From: JAFIFT01 sp020051095
GTDB lineage: Bacteria; Pseudomonadota; Gammaproteobacteria; Legionellales; Legionellaceae
Direction: 5' to 3'
DNA: 64,000 nucleotides
Assembly: GCF_964199965.1 (NCBI RefSeq)
Contig: NZ_CAXMZT010000014.1
Span: 17,813-81,812, forward strand
Under the pieces are notes generated by a model. The model saw only the letters and a list, made by a program, of their open reading frames with translations. It did not search any database and was not told the DNA's origin. This document shows positions 1 to 7,934 of this stretch, in pieces. Position 1 is the first letter of the stretch. Each line of letters begins with the position of its first letter. The position numbers and the translations under genes are program-made.

Positions 1-91
1 AATTTCCTTAGGCAATGGTAATGGATTATGAACCATATTTTACCCGAATCTGTCGACAAATTGTATTTTTATTTTAATCACACTGTACAAA

Positions 92-97
92 TATAAT
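92..97 (+). promoter_or_regulatory. Putative -10 element of the first gene
   Basis: A perfect TATAAT lies here; no convincing -35 box is seen upstream. It would place transcription initiation near position 104. That makes the in-frame ATG at 103 unlikely as a start and favours the ATG at 145. Nothing else recognisable, including any partial gene, is seen in bases 1-90. Confidence 0.45.
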
Positions 98-144
98 AAA
101 ATATGCTACCATGCAAGTCCTTGGTTCATTTATTGAGACGTATT

Positions 145-1545
145 ATGGCAACAAATTACACCCTAAATTATACCAACGCCGATGGCTTCACCCTTAATGC
201 TGAAGAGATCTCCGAAAAAACTCCCTTCGTTCGTCTAATCTTAGACTTTGATGACAGTCCTTCTCCAGAAAGCCTTGATACCCTTGCTGACGTAATTAAA
301 AACGTTGAACCCAATGGCAAAGACGGATTGTTATTAGATTGCTTTTATCTTTGCCTAGGCGAAGGTGAAGAAGTTGGCACGATGAAGCAACTTGGTAAAG
401 ATGAAGAGGCATATGAGTTGCCGGTCTTAGATAGTAAATCTGTGCAAGATTTCATGGCAAAACTGATGAGCGTTCTTCCAAAAGGCTTTACCCAATTCCA
501 TGTGGAAGACATTGATGGTATCAATTCTGAAGCAATGATTCCCTTTTTGACTGGCTTACCAGAAACTGCAACCCATTTAAATTTAGCTGCCTGTAACTTA
601 GATGAAGTGGATCAATTGGAATTCAATCAAGCACTTGCTTCTAAAAAATTAAACGTCATTTCTTTAGCTAGCGCCCTTGATGATTACAGCGAGGAAAAGC
701 TGCAAAACCTGGTTACTGCACTCCCTGAAACTCTTGAAGAAGTTGTTTTACATGACAATGGGGTAGAAGACAATGACTGGAAAATGGGTCAATTGCTTGC
801 TCAACTTCGACCAGCTATCAACGTCAAAAAAATAAAAGTTGCTCAGCCTAGTGAAAACACTAGTGAAAGCAAATGGGTAACTGCAGGTAATTTGTTGAGT
901 GGCTTAGCAACAACGCTTAAAAATGGCTTTCTGTATTTAGCAAATGTTGGCCAACCTGGGATGGGTGAGTTACTTGAAGAAATGGGCAATTCACATAAGG
1001 TTGCTGCTGTAAAAAAATCACCTGTTGAAGAAGAAGCGAAGACATCACCTGTTGAAGAAGAAGCGAAGAAATCACCTGTTCAAGAAGAAGCGAAGACATC
1101 ACCTGTTCAAGAAGAAGCGAAGACATCACCTGTTCAAGAAGAAGTGAAGAAATCACCTGTTCAAGAAGAAGTGAAGAAATCACCTGTTCAAGAAGAAGTG
1201 AAGAAATCACCTGTTGAACTGGAAGATTTACTAGCTTCACCTACTAAAAATACCGTTGAACAACCGCCCGTCTCCTCCTCCTTCCTACTTGGCTTTTTCC
1301 AAGTCATGAAGCACGTGAGCATTGCCCTTGCAGCACTCGTGATTGGTGGCCTGGTGGGTACCGCAGTTGGGTTAGCGGTGTCTGCCGTTGCAACACCGGC
1401 TGCTGGTATTGCCGCGGGTTTGGTTGCCGGAACTGGGGCAGCCGCACTGACCGTGCCTACGTTATACAGCTTCTTCCCATCTGCTCCGTCAAAAGCGGCT
1501 AAAGATGAAGAGGAAGAAAACGATTTTGGCTTTACCAAAATTTGA
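145..1545 (+). CDS. Effector-like protein with LRR-like segments, 9-residue repeats and C-terminal hydrophobic hairpin
   Basis: No family is recognised with certainty. The start at 145 (MATNYT) is chosen because a TATAAT at 92-97 would put the transcript start downstream of the other ATG at 103. Residues about 1-260 are acidic and contain leucine-rich-repeat-like stretches (for example THLNLAACNLDEV and LEEVVLHDNG). Residues about 290-361 are eight tandem copies of a 9-residue unit close to KKSPVQEEV. About 60 small and hydrophobic residues follow, long enough for two membrane passes, with many Ala and Gly. The tail is charged and acidic (KDEEEEND) and ends FGFTKI. No signal peptide is visible. 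This combination is typical of Legionella Dot/Icm substrates, in which acidic C-terminal patches aid translocation. Secretion is an inference; an ordinary membrane-associated protein is possible. Confidence 0.72.
   Translation: MATNYTLNYTNADGFTLNAEEISEKTPFVRLILDFDDSPSPESLDTLADVIKNVEPNGKDGLLLDCFYLCLGEGEEVGTMKQLGKDEEAYELPVLDSKSVQDFMAKLMSVLPKGFTQFHVEDIDGINSEAMIPFLTGLPETATHLNLAACNLDEVDQLEFNQALASKKLNVISLASALDDYSEEKLQNLVTALPETLEEVVLHDNGVEDNDWKMGQLLAQLRPAINVKKIKVAQPSENTSESKWVTAGNLLSGLATTLKNGFLYLANVGQPGMGELLEEMGNSHKVAAVKKSPVEEEAKTSPVEEEAKKSPVQEEAKTSPVQEEAKTSPVQEEVKKSPVQEEVKKSPVQEEVKKSPVELEDLLASPTKNTVEQPPVSSSFLLGFFQVMKHVSIALAALVIGGLVGTAVGLAVSAVATPAAGIAAGLVAGTGAAALTVPTLYSFFPSAPSKAAKDEEEENDFGFTKI
1012..1227 (+). 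repeat. 27-bp coding tandem repeat, about eight units
   Basis: Eight consecutive 27-bp units encode a 9-residue motif (KKSPVEEEA, KTSPVEEEA, KKSPVQEEA, then VQEEV variants). The last unit diverges (KKSPVELED). Units alternate K/T at position 2, E/Q at position 6 and A/V at position 9. Adjacent identical units point to recent duplication by slippage or unequal recombination. The unit length is a multiple of three, so copy-number change keeps the frame. Confidence 0.93.
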
Positions 1546-1580
1546 CGATATATAAGCTGAAAGCTAGGAAACCTAATAAA

Positions 1581-1617
1581 ACCCGGTGTTGTCCCTCCGA
1601 CACGCCGGGTTTTTTTG
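1581..1617 (+). terminator. Rho-independent terminator after the first gene
   Basis: A stem begins AACCCGG and closes with CCGGGTT around a loop of roughly 12 nt. It is followed by a run of seven T. It lies about 35 bp after the stop codon of the repeat protein and before the desaturase, so the two genes are probably transcribed separately. Confidence 0.85.
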
Positions 1618-1676
1618 TATTCTGGCCAAAAAAGGTATATGATTCACATAGAAGTATTTAAAAACAGAGGTTTGAA

Positions 1677-2834
1677 ATGAAGCCAACTCAGCACAAAGAA
1701 AAAACCACCCTCAATTGGGTCACCACCTTATTTTTAACCATCAATCCAATGGTTGCCATTATCGGCACCATCGTATTAGGCTATTACCATGCGATTACCT
1801 GGCCTACGATTGTTCTTGGCTTGGTTTATGGCATTGCCACTGGCCTAAGTATCACCTGTGGATATCATCGTCTATTTTCCCACCGAGCGTATCAGGCGAA
1901 ACTTCCAGTGAGGGTCTTCTTCGCTCTTTTTGGCGCCGCTGCATTTGAAGGCAGTGTGCTGGAATGGTGCACCGATCATCGCAATCATCATAAGTACACT
2001 GACACCGATAAAGATCCCTATAATGCCAAACGAGGTTTTTGGTATTCGCACATTGGCTGGCTATTTACATTAAATCCCAAAAAACGCGATTTCAGTAACG
2101 TCAAAGAGCTACAGGCCGATCCCTTTTTGCGTTTTCAGGATCGCTATTACATCCCCGTTGCCATTGTCATGGGCTACTTTGTTCCCATGCTCATAGCTGG
2201 CCTGTGGGGTGACGTGCTTGGTGGACTCATCATTGCCAGTGCCTTACGCATCGCGCTAAATCAACATATCACCTTTTGTGTGAATTCGGTTTGCCACATC
2301 TTTGGCAAGCAAACCTATTCTGACCATGTGACAGCAGTTGATAATTGGTTTACAGCCTTCTTCACTTATGGTGAAGGCTTTCACAATTTTCACCACAAAT
2401 TTCCTTTAGACTATCGTAATGGCATTCGCGCTTATCATTTTGATCCGTCGAAATGGGTGATAAAAACCCTGTATTATCTGGGACTTGCCTCTAATTTACG
2501 CATGGTCAGTACCAAACGAATCGTAGAAAGTCGATTGCGCATGGATGAGCTACGTTTGAACGCTAAAGCAAAAACAGGTAATTTAGCCAATCTACTGCCT
2601 ATGTTAACCCGAACTAAAGAATCCGTCCTAAACTCGTTGGGTAAATTAGAGGAGCTAGAACGAGCATATTCCAATTTAAAGGATAAAAAGGACGAGTTCA
2701 TTCGCGAGCAAAAAGCCTTATACCGCCGCAAAAAACAAGAAATTAAGCAAACCATCAAACAAGCACGCCGAGACTTAAAGCGCTCATTAAGCATATGGTC
2801 CATAGCGTTGAAGCGGTCGTTGAGAACGGTGTAG
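1677..2834 (+). CDS. Membrane fatty-acid (acyl-CoA delta-9 type) desaturase
   Basis: This is a di-iron membrane desaturase that introduces a double bond into a fatty acyl chain. All three histidine boxes are visible: HRLFSH at residues 64-69, HRNHH at 101-105 and HNFHH near 236-240. Paired hydrophobic segments lie between them, as in the acyl-CoA/acyl-lipid delta-9 family. The ribosome site AGAGG precedes the ATG. The last roughly 100 residues (about 285-385) are an extension rich in Lys, Arg and Glu with coiled-coil character (for example LKDKKDEFIREQKALYRRK); it lies beyond the catalytic core. The gene stands alone, after a terminator and before a hairpin element. Its likely role is membrane-lipid unsaturation; the exact substrate cannot be read from the sequence. 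Confidence 0.92.
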   Translation: MKPTQHKEKTTLNWVTTLFLTINPMVAIIGTIVLGYYHAITWPTIVLGLVYGIATGLSITCGYHRLFSHRAYQAKLPVRVFFALFGAAAFEGSVLEWCTDHRNHHKYTDTDKDPYNAKRGFWYSHIGWLFTLNPKKRDFSNVKELQADPFLRFQDRYYIPVAIVMGYFVPMLIAGLWGDVLGGLIIASALRIALNQHITFCVNSVCHIFGKQTYSDHVTAVDNWFTAFFTYGEGFHNFHHKFPLDYRNGIRAYHFDPSKWVIKTLYYLGLASNLRMVSTKRIVESRLRMDELRLNAKAKTGNLANLLPMLTRTKESVLNSLGKLEELERAYSNLKDKKDEFIREQKALYRRKKQEIKQTIKQARRDLKRSLSIWSIALKRSLRTV

Positions 2835-2865
2835 TTCTTCTTGGGCGGTCAAGCCCTGAAGACAT

Positions 2866-3098
2866 ACTGCGGCTTGTCCCTGAGGGATCGACACGAATTT
2901 TTTATGTAATTTAATGTTTTTTAAAAGAATTTCCAATGCGTCCCGACGTGCCGCGACTCGTTCGCGGCATCCAGGAGATGCTTATTAGGGAACCAATAGT
3001 TCTGGTTAAAACGGAATATCGTGCTGGATACCGCGCATAAAGCGCGGTACGTCGGAAGTTTTAATTTCGTGTGGATCTCTCGGGGGGCAAGCCGCGGT
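2866..3098. repeat. MITE-like element with ~38-bp imperfect terminal inverted repeats
   Basis: The gap between the desaturase and the MFS gene (2835-3147) holds no gene. Positions 2866-2905 (beginning ACTGCGGCTTGTCCC) are roughly complementary to 3059-3098 (ending GGGGCAAGCCGCGGT), with about 80% matches and a small gap. Inside are a hairpin GCCGCGA/TTCGCGGC near 2948 and another, CCGCGC/GCGCGG, near 3030-3046. The whole element could fold as a long cruciform. This looks like a non-coding miniature transposable element or an extended palindromic repeat. No transposase is present. Confidence 0.6.
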
Positions 3099-3147
3099 AC
3101 CTCGGCGTTTAGTAAGAAGCTTATGTATTAAAAAAAGTACCTACCCC

Positions 3148-4344
3148 TCATGGCCTGACCGACTTATCCCCCAACCGCCAAGCAAATAAAATCGCCATAT
3201 ACAACAAAACGTTAATGATTAGAAAGGTATGTTCATACGAAATTTGCTTGGATAAAATCCATCCGGTTAAGGATTGGAGGATAGGGGCGCTGCTCATTAA
3301 TATCATGTTGGCTGTTGCCAAAGAAGCCCCTTGCGTTTCTTTGGTGGCACCTTCTTTCACCACCGCAAATATTTGAATGTACGTTGATGAAAAAAAGCCT
3401 AGGAAAATGCAAACGATTATCATCCAACCATAACTCAACGGAAGAAACAACATAATAGAGAATAAGATAGCGGTGATTGCGGCGAATAGAATTAATACTT
3501 GCCTACGAATCGCGTACCGCTGACTCAACCATGCATTCGTTGGGCCGCCAATCGCTATGCCAATAAACACCATTGATGATACGAAACCGCTCATGCGCAA
3601 ACTGATAGCAGGGTATTTTTGTAATAAATACGGTATAGACCACATTGTCGCAAAAACATTAACAATGGAAACCGTGGCAAACCCATATAACGCCGCTAAC
3701 CATAACCGCCCATTACCTAAAATTAACCGAAGCTTATGTTTACCATACGTGGGTTGTTTAATAATGTTCTTTTTTCGGCGTGGTCGGTCTTTTATAAAAC
3801 AAAACACCAACATGCAAAGTAGTAATGCAAATACGCCTGCTATCTTGAGGGTTATTTGCCACCCGTAGCATTGCACCAGATAGGCCATCATCACTTCACC
3901 CAGTGCAACCCCTAATAGGGCAATGGTTTCAGCAATGCCGATGAGTAACGCAAAGTATTTTGGCCGAAACCAGGCAGCCGTGACGTAGAGCATCCCCACA
4001 AAGCCAAAGGCACTGCCTGCGCCCATCAACACCCGAGACGCCAACGCCTGGCTATAATTGGCGCTATATGCCAATCCCCAAATCCCACAAACAAGCAACA
4101 GTGCGGCGATATTTAAGACTTTTCTAACACCGTAACGGTCATACAATAATCCTACCGGAATTTGTAATAGCACGTAGGAAATAAAGAAGACACTGGATAA
4201 ATAACCAACTTGCGCACGGTCAAGCTGAAAATCAACCATCCACGCTTTCGCCATGATGCCCGCAACGGTTTGCAACAGAAATTGAAACACCACAAAGCCT
4301 GTGACGATGAAGTAGTTGACCCAGGGGACATATTTTTTAGTCAT
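3148..4344 (-). CDS. Major facilitator superfamily transporter
   Basis: At 398 aa, with about 12 hydrophobic segments in two groups of six separated by a basic loop (KDRPRRKKN, near residue 190), this is an inner-membrane MFS carrier. The signature after the second helix, GLLYDRYGVRKV, matches the conserved G-x-x-x-D-R-x-G-R/V loop of the family. Length is normal. The substrate is unknown; Legionella relatives of this size include amino-acid (Pht-type) and siderophore carriers, but nothing here decides between them. It stands next to dsbA in the same direction with a 72-bp gap, so co-transcription is possible but not required. Confidence 0.88.
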   Translation of the reverse strand: MTKKYVPWVNYFIVTGFVVFQFLLQTVAGIMAKAWMVDFQLDRAQVGYLSSVFFISYVLLQIPVGLLYDRYGVRKVLNIAALLLVCGIWGLAYSANYSQALASRVLMGAGSAFGFVGMLYVTAAWFRPKYFALLIGIAETIALLGVALGEVMMAYLVQCYGWQITLKIAGVFALLLCMLVFCFIKDRPRRKKNIIKQPTYGKHKLRLILGNGRLWLAALYGFATVSIVNVFATMWSIPYLLQKYPAISLRMSGFVSSMVFIGIAIGGPTNAWLSQRYAIRRQVLILFAAITAILFSIMLFLPLSYGWMIIVCIFLGFFSSTYIQIFAVVKEGATKETQGASLATANMILMSSAPILQSLTGWILSKQISYEHTFLIINVLLYMAILFAWRLGDKSVRP

Positions 4345-4416
4345 CTTGATACACCCGAGATTCCCCCTTTTCCACGCAGGCTTGTAGCGCAGAATGACTG
4401 ATAGCCGATGCGATTA

Positions 4417-5052
4417 CTATGGGTTATTACCCGATGGTTTGCTATCAACCTGATGAATTAAGAAATCTAAAATTGCAAAGAAGCGGTCGACTTTGCCAGC
4501 CATGGATAAATCCACTTTGTAGCGGCCGTTAACAACCACCGCAGGCACCCCGCGAATACGATATTTAGCCATGGCTAAATTGCCCTGATTCACATCCGAA
4601 TCAATGGTAGGACTGCGAAAGAAAGCACTTTCAGCGGTTTCTTTATCCACGCCTTGCTCAACAAAAAAATCAACCATGGCTTTATCGTTATCCAGCTTCT
4701 TTTTATCTTCTTGAACCGCTTTAAAAATAGCAGGCCCTAAGGTATCCAATTTATTTAATCGCTTGGCAGCATAATAGGCTTTTGCATACACATTCCATCC
4801 AGGTTGGAAGACAACTGGCACTTGTTGGAATTCAACCTGCTTACCCTGTTTATTGATAAATTCGTGCAATGGTTTATTTAATTGATAACACCACGGACAA
4901 CCGTAGCTAAAAAATTCCGCCACTAAAACAGGCTTTCCTGGCTGAATTTTTGGGGCATCCGACAATACCTCATAATCCTTGCCAGCAACAAATCCTGCGG
5001 CCAAACACATCCCGGAAACCAGCGATAATACAAGTGCGACAACACGTTTCAT
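4417..5052 (-). CDS. dsbA: Periplasmic thiol:disulfide oxidoreductase DsbA (monomeric type)
   Basis: This introduces disulfide bonds into exported proteins in the periplasm. The start at 5052 (MKRVVALVL) is chosen because GGGGGA lies at ribosome-site distance upstream; an ATG 18 bp upstream is less likely. Residues 1-19 form a signal peptide. The active site is CPWC at residues 52-55 in the context FFSYGCPWC, and the cis-proline loop is GVPAVVV. Length is normal for DsbA (about 210 aa). CPWC differs from the common CPHC, and the residues between the cysteines tune redox potential. A second, DsbA2/Com1-like protein is encoded at 32777-33553, so the organism carries two different DsbA types, as L. 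pneumophila does. Confidence 0.92.
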   Translation of the reverse strand: MKRVVALVLSLVSGMCLAAGFVAGKDYEVLSDAPKIQPGKPVLVAEFFSYGCPWCYQLNKPLHEFINKQGKQVEFQQVPVVFQPGWNVYAKAYYAAKRLNKLDTLGPAIFKAVQEDKKKLDNDKAMVDFFVEQGVDKETAESAFFRSPTIDSDVNQGNLAMAKYRIRGVPAVVVNGRYKVDLSMAGKVDRFFAILDFLIHQVDSKPSGNNP

Positions 5053-5109
5053 AAATCCCCCAGCATTCATTTAATGGCCGGAAGTGTACCATGTTAACAA
5101 CCGGTTGTC

Positions 5110-5132
5110 ATGGTAAGCAACGCGCTTACCAT
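5110..5132. repeat. Short perfect hairpin
   Basis: ATGGTAAGC and GCTTACCAT pair perfectly across a five-base loop. The hairpin sits between the divergent dsbA and mltA genes and touches the left end of the larger inverted repeat. No T-run follows on either strand, so it is not a standard terminator. Confidence 0.55.
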
Positions 5133-5257
5133 CAGGACTTACGAAAAACCCCAATCTCTTCGTTATAAACATTTTTCAATTCGGTCATTTAGTTAGTCTA
5201 AACTCCCTCATCGAAAAATGTTTATGCCTCGATCTTGAGGTTTTTCATAAGTCCTGA
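5132..5257. repeat. 126-bp inverted-repeat (MITE-like) element
   Basis: The outer arms 5132-5150 and 5239-5257 are 19 nt long and complementary with one mismatch (TCAGGACTTACG outer edge). The inner arms 5165-5177 and 5213-5225 (ATAAACATTTTTC and its complement) also pair. The element has no coding capacity and fills most of the dsbA-mltA gap. It probably represents a miniature inverted-repeat element or a remnant of one. Confidence 0.7.
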
Positions 5258-5283
5258 CCATTTAACAACAACCCAAGCCTTTG

Positions 5284-5312
5284 TTGTTTTTTTTGACCAA
5301 TTGACTTATAAT
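5284..5312 (+). promoter_or_regulatory. Putative sigma-70 promoter of mltA
   Basis: TTGTTT (5284-5289) and a perfect TATAAT (5307-5312) are separated by 17 bp. The predicted transcript start near 5319 lies downstream of the first in-frame ATG (5311), which supports the second ATG at 5341 as the mltA start. Confidence 0.55.
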
Positions 5313-5340
5313 GCTTCGAGGTCAATTAATCGGTAAGTCC

Positions 5341-6540
5341 ATGAAAAAGATTTTCATTCCCCTCCTCCTATTAATCGCTACCATCACGGGGCTTTATTTC
5401 TTTCACCCACAAACGCCAAAATCGGACAAACCGATAGTGACGCCCGTTTCCTTCAACGATTTACCGAACTGGGGTGGAAAATCTTTCAAACAATCGTTTC
5501 AGGTGTTTCGCAACAGCTGTGCCGTATTCATCAAACAAGATCCTAACAAGTCATTAGATACCGAGATTATCAATCTTTCTGTCAAAGACATGTTGCCAGC
5601 CTGTAAAAAAGCCTTATCTCAAAAAAAAATCACTTCCAAGCAAGCTGCTAACTTTTTTAAAACCTGGTTCCAGCCCATTGAAGTCAAGCAACCCGACAAC
5701 AGCCCAACCGGCTTATTCACAGGCTATTACGCGCCTCTTTTATCAGGAAGCTTGAAAAAAACAGACAAGTACACAGTCCCTATTTATACGCTACCCAAAT
5801 CGTTAATTCGATTGGACCTAAGCAAGTTTGATGCGAATCTTGACAAAAAGACGTTGGTAGGCCGTATCCAAAATAATGAGTTTCTTCCCTACCATGACCG
5901 AGAAGCCATCAACAAGGGCGCATTAAAACATGTACCGGTGCTTGTCTGGGTCGAAAACCGGGTCGACCGATTATTCTTAGAAATTCAAGGTTCGGGTATT
6001 ATTCAGTTTGATAATGGCAAGCGCATGTATGTTGGCTATGCGGGTCAAAATGGCCAACCCTACACCGCCCTTGCGGGCGTGTTAATCCGTGAAGGGGTGA
6101 TGACCAAAGATAATGCTTCCATGCAAGCGATTCGTCGCTATTTTGAAGAACACCCTGAAAACATAGATGGCTATTTAAACCAAAACCAATCGTTTGTCTT
6201 CTTTAAAGACTTAAAGCAAAAAGCAGCGCTTGGGGCACAAGGCATTGCCTTAACTGCTGGTTACTCACTAGCGGTTGATAGACGCTATGTTCCCATGGGA
6301 CTTCCAGTTTGGTTAAGTACCTCTTACCCCGATAATGTCAATGATCACCACCAACCGTTCCACCGGTTAATGATCGCCCAAGATACCGGCGGTGCGATTA
6401 AAGGTCCTATTCGTGGGGATGTTTACTGGGGTGCCGGCGAAAAGGCCACCTACACAGCCGGCCATATGAAAAACCCGGGTCGATGGTGGCTCCTCATACC
6501 CAAACAACGATGGTCTGAGCAGCCAAAGCCTTCGCATTAA
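5341..6540 (+). CDS. mltA: Membrane-bound lytic murein transglycosylase A
   Basis: MltA cleaves the glycan strands of peptidoglycan to 1,6-anhydro products. The start at 5341 (MKKIFIP) is supported by the upstream promoter and by GGTAAG before the ATG. An N-terminal hydrophobic segment (about residues 3-18) has no lipobox cysteine, so it looks like an uncleaved anchor or signal peptide rather than a lipoprotein signal. The MltA core contains FTGYYAPLL near residue 130. The C-terminal 3D domain has conserved aspartates D348 and D360 in DTGGAIKGPIRGD, followed by YWGAGEKA. Length (399 aa) is normal. Its stop overlaps the stop of the convergent YhhN-family gene. Confidence 0.93.
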   Translation: MKKIFIPLLLLIATITGLYFFHPQTPKSDKPIVTPVSFNDLPNWGGKSFKQSFQVFRNSCAVFIKQDPNKSLDTEIINLSVKDMLPACKKALSQKKITSKQAANFFKTWFQPIEVKQPDNSPTGLFTGYYAPLLSGSLKKTDKYTVPIYTLPKSLIRLDLSKFDANLDKKTLVGRIQNNEFLPYHDREAINKGALKHVPVLVWVENRVDRLFLEIQGSGIIQFDNGKRMYVGYAGQNGQPYTALAGVLIREGVMTKDNASMQAIRRYFEEHPENIDGYLNQNQSFVFFKDLKQKAALGAQGIALTAGYSLAVDRRYVPMGLPVWLSTSYPDNVNDHHQPFHRLMIAQDTGGAIKGPIRGDVYWGAGEKATYTAGHMKNPGRWWLLIPKQRWSEQPKPSH

Positions 6541-7244
6541 GCAGACTTTAAAGCAGAGTCCATTTCATCTTCTGATGACTGCGGCCATTGAACAGTCGCC
6601 AGTGTTCGCAGCAAACCAACCACTAAACAGCATTGTGCCGCATAATAGGTAAGCATAATGGCAAAAAAGTGCATTTGAGCATGATAAAAAAATTCATCCA
6701 TAGCAACAAGGCAATCCGAAATGACAAATAATCCCGCCCCGATTGCGCATAATCGATGAACACGCATCGCCAAGAGTGTCATGGTTAATATAACCGCCAT
6801 GTAAACTAACACGGGGATTAATTTATCACCGAGAAACGGCCATAGATAGACAATGAATAGTGCGGCACCGATTAGGGCAACACTCGTCCACAAGCGTGTG
6901 GATACTTGCTTTATCTGAGCATGTCTTGGCGATTTGAGAATCCGTTGATAGAGCATGATGTAGCTAACATGGGCGAATAAAAAAGACCCTAACCCTAATT
7001 CAAGTTGTTTCGCAAGTGGCAAGGTTAAAGCAATATCCCCTAAAGCGGATAAACACAAAGCGGCCATCAGTAAATACTTACCGTTAGAGGGCAATGTTGA
7101 CAAAGCAACGATGAATAACAATGCAACAATAGGTAACGGCTTTATGAGGGTGTTAATGGGGAAAGGCCATGTCCCAAAACTACTTAAATAAATGATTGCC
7201 AATACTATAAATGAGGTATATCCCCAACGTTGGTATGAAGTCAT
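6537..7244 (-). CDS. YhhN/TMEM86-family membrane protein (lysoplasmalogenase-like)
   Basis: This 235-aa protein has about eight hydrophobic segments and little else. It includes LSALGDIALTL and FVISDCLVAMDEF, whose in-membrane aspartates are characteristic of the YhhN/TMEM86 family. Eukaryotic members and a Legionella member of this family have been reported to hydrolyse the vinyl-ether bond of lysoplasmalogens, so an inner-membrane enzyme acting on ether lysolipids is plausible. Activity here is inferred from family membership only. The gene converges with mltA, the two stop codons overlapping, and is divergent from rdgB. Confidence 0.78.
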   Translation of the reverse strand: MTSYQRWGYTSFIVLAIIYLSSFGTWPFPINTLIKPLPIVALLFIVALSTLPSNGKYLLMAALCLSALGDIALTLPLAKQLELGLGSFLFAHVSYIMLYQRILKSPRHAQIKQVSTRLWTSVALIGAALFIVYLWPFLGDKLIPVLVYMAVILTMTLLAMRVHRLCAIGAGLFVISDCLVAMDEFFYHAQMHFFAIMLTYYAAQCCLVVGLLRTLATVQWPQSSEDEMDSALKSA

Positions 7245-7343
7245 CGCTTGTCCTTGTCTATCATGCCCTCTAGCTGCTAAACTTAAAATAATCAGGATCT
7301 AGGGGCGTTCCTAGGCTTTACTCAACCCACTTATCTATTCATT

Positions 7344-7934
7344 ATGTCAGAAACTATTTTTATTGCCACTGCCAATCGAGGCAAAATCGCCGAATTTCAA
7401 CAAATGTTAACCGATAAAACCATTGTTAGCTTTGTCGACACTAATTTCCCATCGCCAGAAGAAACGGGGTTAACCTTCATTGAAAACGCGCTCATCAAAG
7501 CACGCTTTGCCAGCGAACAAACGAAGCTTCCCGCTTTAGCCGATGATTCAGGGTTAGTGGTGCCCGCGCTACAGGGAGAGCCCGGCATCTATTCAGCTCG
7601 CTATGCCGGCGAAGATGGGAATCACGCTGCCAATATGGCGAAGTTATTGGAGAAAATGGATAACTTCCCACCTGAAAAGCGACAAGCGTATTTTGTCTGC
7701 GTGTTGGTCTATCTTCAACATGCCCATGACCCTATGCCACTGATTGCCGTCGGTGAAATGCAAGGTCGGATACACCACCACCCACAAGGCCAAGGCGGCT
7801 TTGGTTATGACCCCATTTTTTTTCTACCTGAGTACCAATGCACCGCTGCAGAAATAGCCCCCAAGCTTAAAAATGCCATTAGTCATCGCGGCAAAGCCTT
7901 AGCGATTCTTCGTGAGAAACTCTATGGGGGATAG
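7344..7934 (+). CDS. rdgB: dITP/XTP pyrophosphatase (non-canonical purine NTPase)
   Basis: RdgB hydrolyses dITP, XTP and ITP to monophosphates, keeping deaminated purines out of DNA and RNA. The N-terminal IATANRGK carries the S/T-x-x-x-x-K/N-x-x-K nucleotide-binding motif. LADDSGL (near residue 68) holds the catalytic acidic residues, GFGYDPIF lies near residue 152 and SHRGKAL near the C terminus. Length (196 aa) is normal. It overlaps the next gene by about 11 bp, so the TPR-methyltransferase is probably co-translated from the same message. Confidence 0.96.
   Translation: MSETIFIATANRGKIAEFQQMLTDKTIVSFVDTNFPSPEETGLTFIENALIKARFASEQTKLPALADDSGLVVPALQGEPGIYSARYAGEDGNHAANMAKLLEKMDNFPPEKRQAYFVCVLVYLQHAHDPMPLIAVGEMQGRIHHHPQGQGGFGYDPIFFLPEYQCTAAEIAPKLKNAISHRGKALAILREKLYGG

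Noticed and set aside
103..144. Upstream ATG at 103 as start of the first gene
   Set aside because: A TATAAT at 92-97 would place the transcript start at or after this ATG; the ATG at 145 is consistent with the promoter.
1012..1227. Possible CRISPR array
   Set aside because: The units are contiguous 27-bp coding repeats without spacers.
917..1240. Minus-strand ORF of about 107 codons with a repeated Leu-rich pattern
   Set aside because: It is the antisense reading of the 27-bp repeats inside the 145-1545 gene; the repeat keeps the frame open on both strands. No ribosome site or promoter is seen.
1188..1538. Minus-strand Ala/Ser-rich ORF
   Set aside because: It overlaps the C-terminal hydrophobic region of the repeat gene and has no independent signals; its composition reflects the opposite strand.
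2835..3147. Transposase gene or small RNA gene in the gap after the desaturase
   Set aside because: Only inverted repeats are visible; no open frame, promoter or terminator supports a gene.
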